The notes under the pieces are model-generated. The model was not told where the DNA came from, did no database searches, and saw only the letters and a program-made list of their open reading frames with translations. Of a stretch of DNA of 64,000 bases, positions 7,950 to 15,850 are shown piece after piece; position 1 is the stretch's first letter; every line of letters begins with the position of its first letter. Made by a program: the position numbers and the translations under genes. Location: contig JALHOZ010000022.1 of NCBI GenBank assembly GCA_022842725.1, positions 1 through 64,000 of the forward strand. The letters are read 5' to 3'. This DNA is from Saprospiraceae bacterium. GTDB lineage: Bacteria; Bacteroidota; Bacteroidia; Chitinophagales; Saprospiraceae.

Positions 7950-9314
7950 ATGGGTATTCAACAGGTTTTGTTTCTGCTGGTTTTATCAGTCACTGCTTAT
8001 CTGGCTTACCGACATTATCACCGGGTCTATAAAAATATTTTTTTAGGTAAACCAAAAACCATAAACGATCGTCCGTCAGAAAGGTGGAAAAATGTCCTTT
8101 TGGTCGCTTTTGGCCAGAAAAAGATGTTTAAAAACATGATTCCGGCAGTTTTCCATTTGTTTATTTACATTGCTTTTTTATTCACCCAGGTTGAATTGAT
8201 TGAAATAATCATCGATGGGATCTTCGGTCAACACCGCATTTTTTCAGGAGTTTTGGGTGGTTGGTACACTTTGTTGATCAATCTGATTGAAATTTTATCT
8301 TTTCTGGCTTTGGTAGCCACTTTTATCTTTTTATACAGAAGGAATTTATTAAAAATACCACGATTTGTCAAGTCAGAACTGAATGGTTGGCCCAGGCTGG
8401 ATGCCAACATCATTTTGTTTGGTGAAATTCTGCTCGTAACAGGTATTTTTACCATGAATGGTGCCGATGGTTTATTACAAAAACTTGATCCCGGCCATTA
8501 TCCCGATACCGGCGTATTGTTTCTGAGCAATGCGTTCGGTGAAATGTTTTTAACCAATATGACGCAGGATTCATTGATGACTCTCGAAAGAGCCGGGTGG
8601 TGGTTACATTTTTTAGTGGTTTGCGGTTTTATTCTTTATTTACCGTTTTCAAAACATTTTCACATTTTTCTGGCTTTCCCGAATGTTTATTTTGCTAAAC
8701 TCAGACCCAGAGGAGAAATGGAAAATATGCCTGCCATCATGAATGAAGTAAAAAATATGTTTGGTCTGCCGGTAGAAGCTGAAAACAACCCCGATGTTGA
8801 ACCCAATCTTGATTTTGGCGCTAAAGATATTTTTGATCTGAGTTGGAAAAACATCCTGGATGCTTATTCCTGTACGGAATGTGGTCGTTGTACAGCTGTT
8901 TGTCCTGCCAATCTGACCGGTAAAAAATTGTCACCCAGAAAAATCCTTATGGATATCCGGGATCGGGCTACAGAAGTTGGAAAAAATATAGATTCAGGCG
9001 ATCTGACATTTTTTAATGGGGAAAAACCGGATGGAACTTCTGACTTTTATAAAAAACATTATCAGGATGGCAAAAATCTTTTTGATTATATATCCAGAGA
9101 AGAAATACATGCCTGTACCACATGTAATGCCTGTGTTGAAGCATGTCCGGTTTTGATTGACCCGTTGGAACCTATTCTGGAATTGCGCAGATATGAGATA
9201 TTAAGTGAGTCAGCAGGACCACCTGATTGGGTACCTATGTTTACCGCCATGGAAAACGGTGGAAGTGTCTGGCAAATGTCTGACGAAAGAGAAAAATGGA
9301 GAACTGAAATCTGA
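7950..9314 (+). CDS. Membrane-bound 4Fe-4S electron-transfer protein (HdrC/GlpC-like)
   Basis: A 454-residue protein with about five N-terminal membrane helices (roughly 1-25, 50-80, 95-125, 145-170, 210-245), resembling NarI-type quinone-reactive domains. A cytoplasmic ferredoxin-like part carries two CxxCxxCxxxC clusters, at Cys308/311/314/318 and Cys389/392/395/399. It probably passes electrons between the menaquinone pool and a soluble partner. The next gene encodes an HdrB-like CCG protein, and such pairs form the membrane modules of heterodisulfide-reductase-like, lactate or glycerol-3-phosphate systems. The catalytic dehydrogenase is not encoded here, so substrate and direction are unknown. 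Promoter TATTTTTG lies at 7879-7886. Confidence 0.85.
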   Translation: MGIQQVLFLLVLSVTAYLAYRHYHRVYKNIFLGKPKTINDRPSERWKNVLLVAFGQKKMFKNMIPAVFHLFIYIAFLFTQVELIEIIIDGIFGQHRIFSGVLGGWYTLLINLIEILSFLALVATFIFLYRRNLLKIPRFVKSELNGWPRLDANIILFGEILLVTGIFTMNGADGLLQKLDPGHYPDTGVLFLSNAFGEMFLTNMTQDSLMTLERAGWWLHFLVVCGFILYLPFSKHFHIFLAFPNVYFAKLRPRGEMENMPAIMNEVKNMFGLPVEAENNPDVEPNLDFGAKDIFDLSWKNILDAYSCTECGRCTAVCPANLTGKKLSPRKILMDIRDRATEVGKNIDSGDLTFFNGEKPDGTSDFYKKHYQDGKNLFDYISREEIHACTTCNACVEACPVLIDPLEPILELRRYEILSESAGPPDWVPMFTAMENGGSVWQMSDEREKWRTEI

Positions 9315-9342
9315 TAACACGAATCAATATAAAATCAAATTT

Positions 9343-10137
9343 ATGTCGTTGAAAGTAAACACGATGGCAGAAGCCACAGCAGAAGGTATCAAACCGGAAG
9401 TACTATTTTGGGTTGGTTGTGCGGGGAGTTACGACGCCAGAGCACAAAAGGTGACCAAAGCTTTTGCTTCTATATTGGAAAAGTGTGGTGTTTCTTTTGC
9501 TATTTTAGGTAATGAAGAACAGTGTACCGGTGATCCGGCGCGAAGAGCAGGTAACGAATTTGTTTTTCAAATGCTTGCCATTCAAAATATTCAAACCCTG
9601 AATATGTATGAAGTAAAAAACATTGTAACAGCCTGTCCGCATTGTTTTAATACCTTAAAAAACGAATATCCTGCTTTGGGTGGTCATTATGATGTGGTAC
9701 ATCACACCACATTTCTGCAATCTTTGTTGGATAGTGGCAGACTTACCATTGAGGGCGGAGCATGGAAAGGCAAAAAAATCACCTATCACGATTCTTGTTA
9801 TCTTGGAAGGGTAAACGATGTTTACGAAGCGCCCCGCAAATTATTGGAATCGCTTGAAGTCGAACTTCTTGAAATGAAAAGATGTAAGACCAAAGGACTT
9901 TGTTGTGGTGCCGGAGGAGCTCAAATGTTTAAAGAGGACGAACCCGGGGATAAAAGAATTAATATTGAAAGGGCAGAAGAAATTGTCGGTATGCAGGTAG
10001 AAACCGTAGCTGCCAATTGTCCTTTTTGTCTTACCATGTTGTCCGATGGAATGAAAGCTCAGGACAAACAGGATGATGTGATGGTCTACGACATTTCAGA
10101 AATGATTTTACAATCAAATATTATATCAAAACAATGA
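9343..10137 (+). CDS. HdrB/GlpC-type CCG-domain iron-sulfur protein
   Basis: A 264-residue protein with two cysteine-rich CCG (DUF224) domains. The second is complete, with SCYLGR, LCCGAGG and NCPFC. The first has VGCAG, EQCTGDPAR and ACPHC, with the second Cys of its CC pair replaced by Thr, a variation common in this family. In HdrB these cysteines hold unusual 4Fe-4S clusters that reduce disulfides. I chose ATG 9343, since a longer open frame runs back into the upstream gene; 9364 is an alternative. The gap from the membrane partner is 28 bases, and it overlaps the next gene (ATGA at 10134). It probably acts as the cytoplasmic half of one electron-transfer unit. Confidence 0.85.
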   Translation: MSLKVNTMAEATAEGIKPEVLFWVGCAGSYDARAQKVTKAFASILEKCGVSFAILGNEEQCTGDPARRAGNEFVFQMLAIQNIQTLNMYEVKNIVTACPHCFNTLKNEYPALGGHYDVVHHTTFLQSLLDSGRLTIEGGAWKGKKITYHDSCYLGRVNDVYEAPRKLLESLEVELLEMKRCKTKGLCCGAGGAQMFKEDEPGDKRINIERAEEIVGMQVETVAANCPFCLTMLSDGMKAQDKQDDVMVYDISEMILQSNIISKQ

Positions 10138-10622
10138 TAACAGAATTTGCTGTTTTGCACCCTTCATCCAGAGTTTGGGTTTTTCAGGCAGAAAAAGAGC
10201 TGACCAATGATCAGGTTAAGGAATGCGAACAATACCTGATCAGGTTTTTAGATTCCTGGACCAGTCACAATCAACAATTGATGTCATTTGGTGCTGTATA
10301 TCAGCAAAGATTTTTGGTGATTTTGGTGGATCAGACACAAACAAGTGCGAGTGGTTGTTCACAAGATAAGCTGATGCATTTTGTAGAAGAACTCGAAAAA
10401 CATTTTGATATATCCTTTTTAGGAAGGACTCAGGTGGCTTACCGGAATACAAAAGACGAAAAGATCAGGGTTATGCCATTGGACAATCTCAAAATGGCTT
10501 ATCAGGAAGGATCCGTTTTTGATGATACCCTGGTATTTGACAATCTCGTGGACACCAAACAGAAGTTTGAAAACCATTGGGAAAAACCCTTGAAGGACAG
10601 TTGGCATAAACGATTTGTCTGA
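10134..10622 (+). CDS. Conserved hypothetical protein in the Hdr-like operon
   Basis: A 162-residue soluble protein with no signal peptide or membrane helix. It opens MITEFAVLHPSSRVWVFQAEKELT and overlaps the CCG-protein gene by four bases, so translation is likely coupled. I recognise it only as a Bacteroidota protein often mislabelled 'ABC transporter ATPase': no Walker A, signature or Walker B motif is present, so that label should not be copied. Its steady position behind the CCG protein suggests a role in assembling or supporting that electron-transfer unit, but this is inference. Confidence 0.72.
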   Translation: MITEFAVLHPSSRVWVFQAEKELTNDQVKECEQYLIRFLDSWTSHNQQLMSFGAVYQQRFLVILVDQTQTSASGCSQDKLMHFVEELEKHFDISFLGRTQVAYRNTKDEKIRVMPLDNLKMAYQEGSVFDDTLVFDNLVDTKQKFENHWEKPLKDSWHKRFV

Positions 10623-10831
10623 ACATTTTTATCCTTTTAAACGGTTAATCCTTCTGTTCATTCATCAAAACCCGAAATGGAGGAATTTTCCTTTGTGGTT
10701 TTACGATGGTTTACATTTTTTTAGTCTGCTCATCTGCTGTTTTGTCAGATTTTTTTCTTCTTTCATATATTTAAGTCGAATATGTATCATTTTTGTGCGT
10801 ATCTTCGTATGGTAAATTTATATTTCAAAGT

Positions 10832-11296
10832 ATGATAGATAGTTTAAAAAAGGTTTTGGGTATCGAAGGATTAAAAATGGATGTTTCGATAGAAGGAAAA
10901 ATCGATAAAAATGCAGGAAAAGTTGTAGGTGTCATCAAGCTCACCACTTTGAGAGATACCCAGGTAAGTGGAATTACCATCAAAGTTATGGAAAAATACA
11001 AAAGAGGCCGTGGTAAAAATCAATTGGTAAACGAATATGTGATGGGTATAAAACAACTCAAACAACATATCTCAGTCAAAAAAAATGAAGAAAAATTTTT
11101 AGATTTTGAAGTTCCTTTTCAATATGTCAAATCAGAGATGGATCAATGGCAGGATCAGAATTTTATCATGAAAGGATTGATTTCTGTAGCCAAAAAAGTA
11201 AAAGGTGTTTCATCAGAGTTTTATGTATTGGCAGAAGCGCAGGAAGTTGGCACCAAACTTTCTCCACACGTGATAAAACCTTTTATTATGGAATAA
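10832..11296 (+). CDS. Spo0M-like arrestin-fold protein
   Basis: A 154-residue protein with alternating beta-strand segments and the pattern of the SpoOM family: an early LGIEGLKMDV segment, a central KVVGVIKLTTLRDTQVSGI strand pair, and a C-terminal HVIKPFIME. The family has an arrestin-like fold and was named for a sporulation regulator in Bacillus; in non-sporulating Bacteroidota its function is unknown. The longer frame from 10793 adds a hydrophobic stretch unlike the family, so I start at ATG 10832. It converges on the coiled-coil gene across a strong shared terminator. Confidence 0.65.
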   Translation: MIDSLKKVLGIEGLKMDVSIEGKIDKNAGKVVGVIKLTTLRDTQVSGITIKVMEKYKRGRGKNQLVNEYVMGIKQLKQHISVKKNEEKFLDFEVPFQYVKSEMDQWQDQNFIMKGLISVAKKVKGVSSEFYVLAEAQEVGTKLSPHVIKPFIME

Positions 11297-11317
11297 CCAC
11301 GATACCTTTATACTCAA

Positions 11318-11358
11318 AAAAAAAGGAGGTAAACACACGAATGTTACCTCCTTTTTTT
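11318..11358. terminator. Bidirectional intrinsic terminator
   Basis: A perfect 15-bp stem, with A-run and GGAGGTAA on the left and TTACCTCC and T-run on the right, and an 11-base loop. It lies between convergent genes and has U-tracts in both directions. Confidence 0.88.
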
Positions 11359-11372
11359 ATGTGAACGATGAT

Positions 11373-12332
11373 CTATTTAAGTTTGAAAGTTCCTTTTCCT
11401 ACCGGAAAACCGTTATTGTATAATTCTATCTGATAATTTCCTTTTACCAAGGCATCTGTAACATTCCAATCTATGCATGCATTAGTGTCCTCATTGTTGT
11501 AGGTAATGTCTCCTGCTGTTGTATATCTGACCTGCGTGTTATCCAGTTTATTAGTAAGAACTCCTGACCCACTGTCATCCATAGCTACCGTTTCGCCGGT
11601 TGGTTTGATGATTCTGACATAAAACCTTTTTTGTCCGGAGCTGGTCACCATATTGGTTTCTGTAATAAAACAAACCCTGAGCACATTCACATTTTTTGCA
11701 CGTGAAGTTTCGCTGAGTTTGCCTTTTTTGTTGGATTCATATCCTTTGACTTCAATGAAGTTGACCTTGATGGCATTTGCCATATCAACTTTAGATCCCA
11801 AATTTTGATTGGATTTGGACAACTCCTCCTTTTCTTTGGATAAAGCAGCTTTTGCTGTCAGGATTTCCTCATTTGTTCTTGACACTTCATCAACTTTTGT
11901 AGCAAGCTGGAAATTTTCATCAGTAAGAATCTGATTTTTTTCTTTCAGTTCTTTGATTTCTGCCATATACTTGGTAACAGAAGAATTAAGATTTTTTAAT
12001 TCAACTTTTGCCTTATCCAATTCCTTTTTTGACCAGATAAGATCGTTGATTTTGTTCTTTTGGGTGGTCAGTTCTGCTTTCTGTGCATCAATCAAAGAAT
12101 TCAGTTCCTGATTGTCTCCTCTTAATTCTTCGAGACTCTCCACAGCTGACTGATAATCCTGATCCAATTCAGCATTAAGTTTCTGAAGCTCAATAACTTC
12201 TGATTGTTTGACTTCATTGGATTTGGACAATGTGTTATTCGAGTACCACTGATAACCATTTAATAATAATAACAAGATGATGATAACGACTGCTATCGTG
12301 GTAAAATTCTGTTTTGATTTCGTGTTATTCAT
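11373..12332 (-). CDS. Membrane-anchored coiled-coil protein with C-terminal beta domain
   Basis: A 319-residue protein. One N-terminal membrane helix (about 11-27, rich in Ile and Leu) is followed by heptad-like coiled coil from about 35 to 190. A C-terminal domain of about 120 residues, predicted mainly beta, contains RVCFITETN and FYVRIIKPTGE and ends GKGTFKLK. The beta domain would face the periplasm if the helix is an uncleaved signal anchor. Databases often label such proteins 'chromosome segregation protein SMC' because of the coiled coil, but there are no ATPase motifs, so that name is wrong. Role unknown; a structural or envelope-spanning role is plausible. It stands alone. Confidence 0.75.
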   Translation of the reverse strand: MNNTKSKQNFTTIAVVIIILLLLLNGYQWYSNNTLSKSNEVKQSEVIELQKLNAELDQDYQSAVESLEELRGDNQELNSLIDAQKAELTTQKNKINDLIWSKKELDKAKVELKNLNSSVTKYMAEIKELKEKNQILTDENFQLATKVDEVSRTNEEILTAKAALSKEKEELSKSNQNLGSKVDMANAIKVNFIEVKGYESNKKGKLSETSRAKNVNVLRVCFITETNMVTSSGQKRFYVRIIKPTGETVAMDDSGSGVLTNKLDNTQVRYTTAGDITYNNEDTNACIDWNVTDALVKGNYQIELYNNGFPVGKGTFKLK

Positions 12333-12452
12333 GATGATTTCTGATTTTTAAATTTAACGAGGTAAAATTAATGATTATTATCTATATTTACACGTTTTAT
12401 TTAAAATTGGTTAAAAACCATGAATCTGTTTTATCAGGGAAAACCATGACTT

Positions 12453-13196
12453 ATGTTAGTTTCTGCATCATCTCTCAAAAAAATGTTGTTTTTAGACATA
12501 GAAACGGTATCATCCGTTGCAACATTTGAAGAATTAACGCCAACCTTCCAATCTCTGTGGGAAGTGAAAAGTAATACGCTGCAAAAAAACATGGAGGAAC
12601 CATTGTCACCGGCAGCTTTGTATGAAAAAAAAGCAGGTATTTTTGCAGAATTTGCCAAAATCGTTTGCATTTCTGTCGGATATCTCCATTTTGAAGGTAA
12701 TGAAGTGACAAAATGTAAAATAAAATCATTTGCCGGAGACGATGAAAAAACCATTCTTTCGGATTTTGCGGGTTTATTGGACACACATTACACTAATCCG
12801 GAAAAAGACGGCTTATGTGGTCACAATATTAAGGAATTTGACATACCATTTATCTGCAGAAGAATGGTTATCCACAAAATAAAATTGCCTGGCCTGTTGG
12901 ATATATCAGGAAAAAAACCATGGCAGACCCAACACCTTTGGGATACAATGGATATGTGGCGTTTTGGCGATTATAAAAATTATACCTCTTTGAGTTTATT
13001 AGCAGCAACTCTTCATATCGAAACTCCGAAAGACGATATTGACGGCAGCATGGTAGGTCAGGTATATTGGAAAGACCGCGATGTAAACCGGATATCAACA
13101 TACTGTCAAAAAGATGTTCTGGCAGTTGCTCAAATTATGCTGGCGTTTGCCGGAATGGATATTTTGTCTCCTGAACAGGTCGAATTTTCATCCTGA
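12453..13196 (+). CDS. Predicted 3'-5' exonuclease, DNA polymerase B-like (DEDDy)
   Basis: A 247-residue cytoplasmic protein of the PolB-like predicted exonuclease family. The catalytic motifs are present: FLDIET (Exo I, DxE, about 13-18), GHNIKEFDIPFI (Exo II Asp, about 123-134) and YCQKDV (Exo III, YxxxD, about 218-223). This makes it a DEDDy exonuclease without a polymerase domain. It probably trims DNA or RNA 3' ends in repair or processing. Start 12453 gives an N-terminal extension like that of homologues; ATG 12483, just before LFLDIE, is a fallback. It sits 336 bases before dnaB in the same direction, but with dnaB's own promoter between. Confidence 0.83.
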   Translation: MLVSASSLKKMLFLDIETVSSVATFEELTPTFQSLWEVKSNTLQKNMEEPLSPAALYEKKAGIFAEFAKIVCISVGYLHFEGNEVTKCKIKSFAGDDEKTILSDFAGLLDTHYTNPEKDGLCGHNIKEFDIPFICRRMVIHKIKLPGLLDISGKKPWQTQHLWDTMDMWRFGDYKNYTSLSLLAATLHIETPKDDIDGSMVGQVYWKDRDVNRISTYCQKDVLAVAQIMLAFAGMDILSPEQVEFSS

Positions 13197-13407
13197 CCCT
13201 ACGTGTATTTCTACTGATAAGAACAAGTTTTTAAGCATATTTTTATTTACTAAAAAAATATCAACAGCCTGTTGACTTAGTGTCAGAAATCCGGTTTTTT
13301 TTCATTTGAAATAAGTGGAAATTGACCTTTTTGATTTTTTGGCTAATCATCTTTATATGAACATATTAACACATATTTGATTAAAGGGAGCATGTTGAGA
13401 AAATTAG

Positions 13408-13469
13408 TTTTCCACATAAAAACGAGGTTTATCCACATTTCTCTCCACTTTGGAAACTTTATTTCCACA
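13408..13469 (+). promoter_or_regulatory. Three phased DnaA-box-like repeats upstream of dnaB
   Basis: TTTTCCACA (13408-13416), TTATCCACA (13429-13437, a perfect DnaA box) and ATTTCCACA (13461-13469) share one orientation. Their TCCACA cores are 21 and 32 bases apart, about two and three helical turns, so they lie on one face of the DNA. They are inside the 336-base AT-rich gap before dnaB (13197-13532), just before its -7 element. DnaA control of dnaB, or an origin-like element, are both possible. Confidence 0.5.
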
Positions 13470-13489
13470 TTAATAATTATGTAATATGT

Positions 13490-13497
13490 TACCTTTG
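13490..13497 (+). promoter_or_regulatory. -7 promoter element for the dnaB operon
   Basis: TACCTTTG matches TAnnTTTG, 35 bases before the dnaB ATG and 20 bases after the last DnaA-box-like repeat. Confidence 0.55.
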
Positions 13498-13532
13498 CGT
13501 GTTGTTGAATAATAAAGCAGAATCAATCCAAA

Positions 13533-15095
13533 ATGGCAGAAATTTCCAATTCCCTGAAGCCGGTAGGAGGCAAGTACAGTAATTACAGAAGTAATGATGA
13601 TCCAAACCAGCTTTTGTACGGGAAAGTTATGCCACAGGCAATACCGCTTGAAGAGGCAGTGCTGGGTGCCGTAATGCTGGACAAAGACGGTTTTCCGTCC
13701 ATTATTGAAATCTTACGGTCAGAAACCTTTTATCTTCCCGCTCATCAGGAAATATTTAATGTGATGTCAACTCTGTTCGGTAAATCTCAGCCGATAGATC
13801 TTCTGACAGTTCATGAGGCATTAAAGAAAAACGGTAAACTGGAAGAAATCGGCGGCATTTCTTATTTGATGCAACTGACCAACAAAGTGGCTTCAGCTGC
13901 AAACATTGAGTTTCATGCCAGAATCATCGCTCAAAAATTTATCCAACGGGAACTCATCAATGTGTCCACTAAAATCATCAAAGACGCTTATGAAGATGCC
14001 AAAGATGTTCTCGATCTTCTCGACGAAGCCGAAAGAGGCCTTTACGATATTACTGACCAAAACCTGAATACCGGTTACGAATCTTTGAGTTCTCTTGCCG
14101 TCAAAGCCCGAAAAGAAATTGAAGCCGTCAGTCAGCAAGGGTCTGAAATGACCGGAGTCACCACCGGTTTTGTGGAACTGGATAAAATGACCAACGGCTG
14201 GCAGTCATCAGACCTTATCATCGTAGCAGCGAGACCGGGTATGGGTAAAACAGCTTTTACACTGTCGCTGGCAAAAAACGCAGCTACTTCCGGAAAAGCG
14301 GTAGCCTTTTTTTCTTTGGAAATGGCAAATGTACAATTGGTGCAGCGTTTGATTTCGATGGAGGCACACGTCAATTCCAAAAAATTGAGAAATGGTCAGC
14401 TCGACGAACAGGAATGGAAACGATTGCACGACGCTGTCGATAAGTTATCAACCGTACCTATTTTTATAGACGATACACCGGGTATCAATATTTTTGAATT
14501 GAGGGCCAAATGTCGCCGACTCAAACAAAATCACGATATCTCTATGATTATCATCGACTACCTTCAGTTGATGGCAGGTGCTCCGAATGATAAAAGGGGC
14601 AACCGGGAACAGGAAATTTCTTCTATCTCCAGAGCATTAAAAGGTTTGGCCAAAGAATTACACGTTCCTGTGATCGCGTTATCTCAGCTTTCCAGAGCCG
14701 TAGAATCCAGAGGGGGTGATAAAAGGCCTCAACTTTCTGACTTGCGGGAATCCGGAGCCATCGAACAGGATGCGGATATTGTTACCTTTATCTACCGTCC
14801 CGGATATTATGGTGTGGAAGAAGGTGACGCAGGCGTGCCGACGGACCTGACAGAAATCATCATTGCAAAACACAGAAATGGTAGTTTGGGTACCGTAAAT
14901 CTTCGTTTCGTGCCTCATTTTGTCAAATTTGAAGATCCCGGAGACAGCGAGTTTATCAATGACTTGTCCGAAGCTTTTCAGGCAAATCCTTTCGGAACCG
15001 GTGGCATTATCACGCGACCATCCAGGATTAACACCACTACCGAACCTGAAGACAGTAATGATCCGTTTGGAGACACAACAGAAATTCCTTTTTAA
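13533..15095 (+). CDS. dnaB: Replicative DNA helicase
   Basis: Hexameric 5'-3' helicase that drives the replication fork and loads primase. It has 520 residues, usual for Bacteroidota. The N-terminal domain begins with the conserved PQAIPLEEAVLGAVMLD segment at about 34-50, followed by the linker helix and the RecA-like domain. Walker A is ARPGMGKTAF, with Lys239. The Walker B region is IIIDYLQLM, and LSQLSRAVE and DLRESGAIEQDAD are DnaB signatures. The C-terminal tail is Pro/Thr-rich and acidic. The gene is first of a probable three-gene operon with the S4-domain protein 8 bases behind. Three DnaA-box-like repeats sit upstream. Confidence 0.97.
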   Translation: MAEISNSLKPVGGKYSNYRSNDDPNQLLYGKVMPQAIPLEEAVLGAVMLDKDGFPSIIEILRSETFYLPAHQEIFNVMSTLFGKSQPIDLLTVHEALKKNGKLEEIGGISYLMQLTNKVASAANIEFHARIIAQKFIQRELINVSTKIIKDAYEDAKDVLDLLDEAERGLYDITDQNLNTGYESLSSLAVKARKEIEAVSQQGSEMTGVTTGFVELDKMTNGWQSSDLIIVAARPGMGKTAFTLSLAKNAATSGKAVAFFSLEMANVQLVQRLISMEAHVNSKKLRNGQLDEQEWKRLHDAVDKLSTVPIFIDDTPGINIFELRAKCRRLKQNHDISMIIIDYLQLMAGAPNDKRGNREQEISSISRALKGLAKELHVPVIALSQLSRAVESRGGDKRPQLSDLRESGAIEQDADIVTFIYRPGYYGVEEGDAGVPTDLTEIIIAKHRNGSLGTVNLRFVPHFVKFEDPGDSEFINDLSEAFQANPFGTGGIITRPSRINTTTEPEDSNDPFGDTTEIPF

Positions 15096-15103
15096 ATCAT
15101 CTC

Positions 15104-15850
15104 ATGGAAGAATCCGAAATAGTCCGACTTTCCAAAAAATTGGCAAATGCCTCAGCATTGTCGAGAAGAGAAGCCACCGAAGTGATCAAAAAAGGTGAAG
15201 TTTCTGTCAATGGAGAAATCATCAAAGACCCGGCTTTTGTGCTTTCCGGAACAGAAGACATCCTGTATAAAGGCCAGCTGATCAAAGAAAAAGTTCACCA
15301 TGAATATTTTGTCTTCAACAAGGCAAAAAACATGTGTTTTGATAAAAAAAGTGAAAAAAACCGGCCTTCGGTAATTGAGATTGTACAAAAAACTTCGTCA
15401 GGCAACTTTTTATCCGTTCACCCGGTATCGGACGAAATGTGTGGATTGTTGATTCTTACCAATGATGCTGACATTGTAACAAAATTTGAAAAGAAAGAAT
15501 CGGTAGTAAAACAATTATATGAATTGGTTCTTCCAAAAGAAACTTCCGACACAGATCTTGAAAAAATAAAAAATTATCTTTTTGATGAAAAAACCATAAA
15601 ATGTAAACATGTTAACGTGGTTCGTTCAGACGAAAACATTACCCTGATTGTTGAAATGTATGGTTTTGATATGGATTTGGTATTGCCATACCTTCATGCT
15701 GAAAAACTTGAATATGTCAAACTCGACAGAGTTTATTTCGGGGGAACAACGAAAAAAGACATTTCAAGAGGTTGGTTCAGACCTATGACAAAACAGGAAA
15801 TCATATTGTTGAAACATTTTTATAATCCTCCGCCAACCAAAAAAATATGA
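15104..15850 (+). CDS. S4-domain pseudouridine-synthase-like protein with altered active site
   Basis: A 248-residue protein of RsuA/RluB architecture: an S4 RNA-binding domain at about 7-62 (ASALSRREATEVIKKGEVSVNG is the S4 core), then a pseudouridine-synthase-like fold. The catalytic signature of this family, R-L-D-x-x-T-x-G-L-L, is replaced here by PVSDEMCGLL (107-116). Counting back from the glycine, Ser109 takes the place of the catalytic Asp, with Asp110 one residue out, and the conserved Arg and Thr are Pro and Met. LLILTND and KQLYELVLP, the second-shell motifs, are kept. It may bind RNA without modifying it. It lies 8 bases after dnaB and overlaps the next gene by 4 bases. Confidence 0.78.
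   Translation: MEESEIVRLSKKLANASALSRREATEVIKKGEVSVNGEIIKDPAFVLSGTEDILYKGQLIKEKVHHEYFVFNKAKNMCFDKKSEKNRPSVIEIVQKTSSGNFLSVHPVSDEMCGLLILTNDADIVTKFEKKESVVKQLYELVLPKETSDTDLEKIKNYLFDEKTIKCKHVNVVRSDENITLIVEMYGFDMDLVLPYLHAEKLEYVKLDRVYFGGTTKKDISRGWFRPMTKQEIILLKHFYNPPPTKKI

Noticed and set aside
10134-10622. 'ABC transporter ATPase' label for this family
   Set aside because: No Walker A, signature or Walker B motif; kept as conserved hypothetical.
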